Shown here: in pieces, positions 21,947 through 24,803 of the stretch
Layout of the letters: every line of letters starts with the position of its first letter
How positions within the stretch are numbered: the stretch's first letter is position 1
DNA from: Desulfobacteraceae bacterium
GTDB lineage: Bacteria; Desulfobacterota; Desulfobulbia; Desulfobulbales; Desulfobulbaceae
Length of the DNA: 24,803 nucleotides
Direction of reading: 5' to 3'
Assembly: GCA_022837185.1 (NCBI GenBank)
Contig: JALHJD010000011.1
Span: forward strand, 1-24,803
The notes under the pieces: model-generated
The model's input: only the letters and a program-made list of their open reading frames with translations
Database searches by the model: none
What the model was told of the DNA's origin: nothing
Program-made: the position numbers and the translations under genes

Positions 21947-23599
21947 TTATGCCCTGGTCTGCCGGTTGATGAGCTGCTGCTGAAGAATGGATAACAGGTT
22001 GTTGACAAACCAGTACAGGACAAGCCCTGAGGCAAAGTTCAGAAACATGAAGGTAAATATGACCGGCAGCCACTGCATGATCCGGGCCTGGGTCGGATCG
22101 GCCGTGGTCGGGGTCATCTTCTGCTGCAGGAACATGGAACCACCCATCAGCAGGGTCAGGACGGGTATGCCGTGCAGGTAGGGAATGTCAAAACCGACCC
22201 ACAGCCGGTCAGGCGCGGACAGGTCATTGATCCACAGCATGAACGGCGCATGGCGCAGCTCGATGGACATCAGCAGAACCTTGTACAGGGCAAAGAAAAA
22301 CGGGATCTGCAGCACCAGAGGCAGGCAGCCGCCAAGGGGATTGACCTTGTATGTCTTGTACAGGGCCATCATTTCCTGGTTCATCCTCTGGGGATCGCTT
22401 TTGAATTTTTCCTTGAGTTTTGCGACCTTGGGCTGCAGCTTCTGCATGTTCTTCATCGACTTCATGCCTTTCTGCGTAATGGGCCAGAAGACAGCCTTGA
22501 TCAGTATGGTCAGGAGGATGATGGCAACACCGTAGTTGCGCACATAGGAATGGAAGAAGTTGAGCAGCCAGAGCATCGGCTTGGCCAGGATGTCAAACCA
22601 GCCGAAATTGATGGCCTTGGCCAGATCACTGCCCACGGTCGTCAGTATCTCCAGTTTCTTGGGCCCGAAGTAAACGGTGTATTTGAATTCCCTGGCCGCT
22701 GAAGGATCCAACTGCTGCGGCCCTTCGACAATCACTGTCCGGACCGTCTCATCGCTGGCGCTCATTCGCACCGCCCCGGTGACCGGCTCGGCGGGAATAA
22801 GGGCGCAGATAAAATAGTTGTCCTCGTACGCGGCCCAACCGACTTCACCATCCAGGGTCACGACCCCTTCGTTGATTTTTTTTCCCTTGACCTCGCGGAG
22901 CGACTGGTTCACATAGGCGACCGGCCCGCTGAAGGTAAAGCGGCTGGCGGCGTCCCGCACCGAAAAGGGACGGTTGGTGAGGCTGAAGACCGGAAAGGTC
23001 GAGACCGGGGCCTCGGACAGATTTTCCACCCTGTACGTGTCTTCGACCACGTAACTGGCGGGATCAAAAACCATGGTGCGGATGACCTTCAGCCTGTCAG
23101 CCACGGTTGCGGTCATGACCAGGCTGGTCTTGCCCGCATCGGCCGCCAGGGTGAGATTCGTCCTGTCGGCCTGAAACCGCAGCAGTTCGCTGCCCCCGCC
23201 GTTCCCCAGGAAAAACAGGGCCGGGAACTCCGTCGGCCTGGAGGTCTGGACAAGCTGCATCGGACTGGTGTCCCCCCTCTTCTGCCGTTGATACCCCTTG
23301 AGGGTGAAGCTTTTGAACCCCCCGCCCTGTTCGGCGATAACAGCCTTATAATACGGCGTATCAACAGTGATGTCCCGTGCCGTCGGATCGGGCCGGGCCT
23401 CCCCGGTCGAAAGCGGCGGCAGCGGGCCGGTGATGTCCTGGCCCGGGACCGTCCCGGTCAGGGGCTGCTCCGGGACCTCAGTCTGTTCCTGGGTTTTCTG
23501 GGGTTGGATCGGTTTTTCAACGGGGACAAAAAAATACTGATACCCGATCAGTATGACAAATGAGATGACGATCGCCAGAAAGGCCCTGTACAAATCCAT
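21947..23599 (-). CDS. yidC: Membrane protein insertase YidC
   Basis: The 550-residue protein has the Gram-negative YidC plan: a first transmembrane helix (FLAIVISFVILIGYQYFFV), then a large periplasmic beta-supersandwich domain (about residues 60-330), then the conserved insertase core. The core includes NYGVAIILLTILIKAVFWPI with the functional arginine region before it, the C1 cytoplasmic loop (PKVAKLKEKFKSDPQRMNQE), and LGGCLPLVLQIPFFFALYKV. Final helices follow, including FMFLNFASGLVLYWFVNNL. YidC inserts membrane proteins alone or with SecYEG. AGAGG lies eight bases before the ATG. Its place between yidD and jag is the canonical one. Confidence 0.97.
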   Translation of the reverse strand: MDLYRAFLAIVISFVILIGYQYFFVPVEKPIQPQKTQEQTEVPEQPLTGTVPGQDITGPLPPLSTGEARPDPTARDITVDTPYYKAVIAEQGGGFKSFTLKGYQRQKRGDTSPMQLVQTSRPTEFPALFFLGNGGGSELLRFQADRTNLTLAADAGKTSLVMTATVADRLKVIRTMVFDPASYVVEDTYRVENLSEAPVSTFPVFSLTNRPFSVRDAASRFTFSGPVAYVNQSLREVKGKKINEGVVTLDGEVGWAAYEDNYFICALIPAEPVTGAVRMSASDETVRTVIVEGPQQLDPSAAREFKYTVYFGPKKLEILTTVGSDLAKAINFGWFDILAKPMLWLLNFFHSYVRNYGVAIILLTILIKAVFWPITQKGMKSMKNMQKLQPKVAKLKEKFKSDPQRMNQEMMALYKTYKVNPLGGCLPLVLQIPFFFALYKVLLMSIELRHAPFMLWINDLSAPDRLWVGFDIPYLHGIPVLTLLMGGSMFLQQKMTPTTADPTQARIMQWLPVIFTFMFLNFASGLVLYWFVNNLLSILQQQLINRQTRA

Positions 23600-23718
23600 A
23601 GGAAATACCTCTTGGAATACCTCGATAAAATTGCGTTACCCGCCGTGGTCATTCCGCCTTTCGGCGAACCCGTGTTCCCTGTCCGGGTCCCGCGTATCCG
23701 CCCTGGCCGGTCAGCCAC

Positions 23719-24000
23719 TCATTTGACCGGGTCATATCCGCCCCGGGCGAACGGATGGCAGCGAAGCAGGCGCCACACAGCCAGCAGCAGGCCGCGCATG
23801 ACCCCGTGCTTCTGCACGGCGTCGATGGCATACTGAGAACAGGTCGGGGTGAATCTGCAGCTTGGAGGGAGAAATGGCGAGATATACTGTTTATACCACC
23901 GAAGGAACACCACGCAGAAAAGGGCGGGCCTCCCTGTGGCCGGCACGGCCGCTTCCCTTGCCGGTTCGGCCCCGGTCCGGCGGACATGGTCACACATCAT
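23719..24000 (-). CDS. yidD: Membrane protein insertion efficiency factor YidD
   Basis: The 93-residue reading contains the YidD core: [35 protein letters not shown] and [15 protein letters not shown], with the conserved cysteines. YidD is a small peripheral membrane protein that helps YidC-dependent insertion. The start is uncertain. Two adjacent ATGs (24000, 23997) overlap the rnpA stop by a few bases, as is common for this pair. A GTG about 30 codons later would remove an unusual N-terminal stretch and give a more typical family length, but its ribosome site is too far away (about 15 bases). Confidence 0.85.
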   Translation of the reverse strand: MMCDHVRRTGAEPAREAAVPATGRPALFCVVFLRWYKQYISPFLPPSCRFTPTCSQYAIDAVQKHGVMRGLLLAVWRLLRCHPFARGGYDPVK

Positions 24001-24349
24001 GTCGGCAGGACATCCCGGGACAGACCAGGTCGGCAACCGCGGTCTGCAATGAACCCGTTGAGCTGAACCCGAAATCGGGAGAGACGGTGACAACTATATC
24101 GCATTGCTGCGGAAACAGGTCCCGCCGCAGCCGAAAGGCCTCGCGAATCATCCGCTTGATCCTGTTCCGGCGCACCGCGCCCCTGATCATCCTGTGGACG
24201 CTGATTCCAAGCCGGCTGCAGGAGAGTTCGTTGGCCACGAAAACCAGTGTGAACCCCGATCCCTTGAGCCGCTTTCCCCGGCGGTATACCAGCATAAACT
24301 CCCATGATTTCCGCAGAAGATCCTGCTTGGGGAGTCCAAATCTTTTCAC
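23990..24349 (-). CDS. rnpA: Ribonuclease P protein component
   Basis: The 119-residue basic protein starts at GTG (24349). It has the family pattern: an N-terminal helix region ([13 protein letters not shown]), a central strand with [17 protein letters not shown], and the RNR motif as [19 protein letters not shown], which contacts P RNA and pre-tRNA. It helps the catalytic RNA remove 5' leaders of pre-tRNAs. Its start lies four bases after the rpmH stop, so translation is probably coupled. Its 3' end overlaps the yidD start by about ten bases. Confidence 0.94.
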   Translation of the reverse strand: MKRFGLPKQDLLRKSWEFMLVYRRGKRLKGSGFTLVFVANELSCSRLGISVHRMIRGAVRRNRIKRMIREAFRLRRDLFPQQCDIVVTVSPDFGFSSTGSLQTAVADLVCPGMSCRHDV

Positions 24350-24353
24350 GGAT

Positions 24354-24491
24354 TCACGCTGACAGGCGTTTTCTTCCCTTCGCCCTCCTGTTGCTGATGA
24401 TGGCCTGGCCGGCGCGGGTGCTCATCCTTTTCCGGAAACCGTGGGTGCGTTTGCGTTTTGTATTGCTTGGCTGAAATGTTCGTTTGCTCAT
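24354..24491 (-). CDS. rpmH: 50S ribosomal protein L34
   Basis: This 45-residue protein reads [20 protein letters not shown] at its N-terminus and ends [11 protein letters not shown], a near-perfect match to bacterial L34. It is small and very basic and binds 23S rRNA. GAGGAA lies eight bases before the ATG. It leads the rpmH-rnpA-yidD-yidC-jag-mnmE cluster, which is usually next to dnaA or the origin in bacteria; no dnaA is in view here. Confidence 0.97.
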   Translation of the reverse strand: MSKRTFQPSNTKRKRTHGFRKRMSTRAGQAIISNRRAKGRKRLSA

Positions 24492-24556
24492 CGTTTACGT
24501 TCCTCTTTTTGTCTCTTCCGCATCAAGGCAAGCCGTCAACTTGTGGAGACATGATC

Positions 24557-24659
24557 AATCCGCGCCAGGACCGGGGGGCGGACGGGAGCCGTTTCAATTG
24601 CCCGCGCCGTTGACTGACTCGTGCGGGAACTGCAACTGAAACATTCCTGACCGCGGATT
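24557..24659 (-). promoter_or_regulatory. Inverted repeats in the rpmH leader, candidate structured RNA
   Basis: Within the predicted leader of rpmH three nested pairings are seen. The outer stem pairs AATCCGCG (24557-24564) with CGCGGATT (24652-24659). The middle stem pairs GTTTCAATTG (24591-24600) with CAACTGAAAC (24633-24642); the one non-Watson-Crick position becomes a G-U pair in the rpmH-sense RNA. A shorter inner stem pairs CCCGC (24601-24605) with GCGGG (24623-24627). Such a fold could control expression of the cluster, but it matches no riboswitch or ribosomal-protein site that I know. Confidence 0.45.
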
Positions 24660-24692
24660 TTCAGCTTGCCATTTACATTATGAAAATTTTGT

Positions 24693-24722
24693 ATTTTAAT
24701 CACACGGCAACTTTTATGTCAA
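24693..24722 (-). promoter_or_regulatory. Strong sigma70-like promoter for rpmH
   Basis: On the minus strand a consensus TTGACA (24717-24722) and TAAAAT (24693-24698, 5/6) are 18 bases apart. The start of transcription would be near 24686, giving a leader of about 195 bases before the rpmH ATG. The surrounding A/T-rich stretch stands out from the GC-rich background. Confidence 0.6.
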
Positions 24723-24731
24723 ACAATAAGT

Positions 24732-24774
24732 GTCGGCGGGCTAAATATACCCCGCCGACGGTTCAGCCGAACCG
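24732..24774. other. Two adjacent perfect hairpins upstream of the rpmH promoter
   Basis: GTCGGCGGG (24732-24740) pairs with CCCGCCGAC (24751-24759) across an A/T-rich 10-base loop. Directly abutting it, CGGTTC (24759-24764) pairs with GAACCG (24769-24774) across four bases. Neither is followed by a T-run. The first may end transcription entering from the right edge; the pair may also be part of an origin or regulatory region just outside the window. Confidence 0.45.
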
Positions 24775-24803
24775 GAATGATCCCTGACTGGCGATCACTC
24801 TCC

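Noticed and set aside
23600..23718. 119-base gap between yidD and yidC examined for an extra small gene or RNA
   Set aside because: I see only the yidC ribosome site, with no convincing reading frame, hairpin or promoter.
24541..24550. Possible DnaA box (TTGTGGAGAC)
   Set aside because: It shares only the TGTGGA core with the consensus TGTGGATAA, stands alone, and lies inside the rpmH leader. It is not enough to propose an origin.

Overview
The window is GC-rich, densely coded Gram-negative chromosome, with no mobile elements, rRNA or tRNA genes, or CRISPR arrays that I could see. An outer-membrane system (BamA, SurA), lysyl-type membrane biogenesis genes (YidC, YidD) and an M23 peptidase-bactofilin pair point to a didermic bacterium. 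The mfd-surA-rodZ-recO order, a BamA with a TolB/CsgG-like N-terminal extension, and an N-terminal pseudo-receiver of the type I recall on PEP/pyruvate-binding proteins suggest Desulfobacterota, probably near Desulfobulbales. That placement rests on remembered family features, not on a search.

Layout, left to right. Positions 1-3141 (minus strand) carry a CPA2-type cation/proton antiporter with a UspA-like tail, a small CYTH-fold triphosphatase, and the start of a PEP/pyruvate-binding protein that runs off the left edge. A divergent promoter region (about 3142-3380) separates these from a plus-strand block: plsC-like acyltransferase, bamA, mfd and a YrfG-like HAD nucleotidase (3381-11183). 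A minus-strand two-helix membrane protein of unknown function (11212-11715) interrupts the block, which resumes with surA-like, rodZ and recO (12039-14756).

Positions 14811-17223 (minus strand) hold a biotin protein ligase, a protein whose C-terminal part aligns without gaps to a biotinyl/lipoyl domain, and an anchored protein of unknown function. The plus strand then carries a YpsA/SLOG-like Rossmann protein preceded by a promoter-terminator-promoter arrangement, and an M23 peptidase-bactofilin pair (17511-19606). The right end is the classic minus-strand cluster rpmH-rnpA-yidD-yidC-jag-mnmE (24491 down to 19613), driven by a strong sigma70-like promoter with a leader of about 195 nt containing long inverted repeats.

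Functionally, most of the window is core housekeeping: envelope assembly (BamA, SurA, YidC, YidD, RodZ, M23 peptidase, bactofilin, PlsC), genome maintenance (Mfd, RecO) and translation or tRNA maturation (L34, RnpA, MnmE, Jag). The parts that look least described are the biotin ligase/biotinyl-protein pair, the unknown membrane proteins, the non-coding unit upstream of the SLOG gene, the BamA extension and the structured rpmH leader. I found no clearly novel multi-gene system. Promoters and hairpins were found by eye and should be read as candidates.
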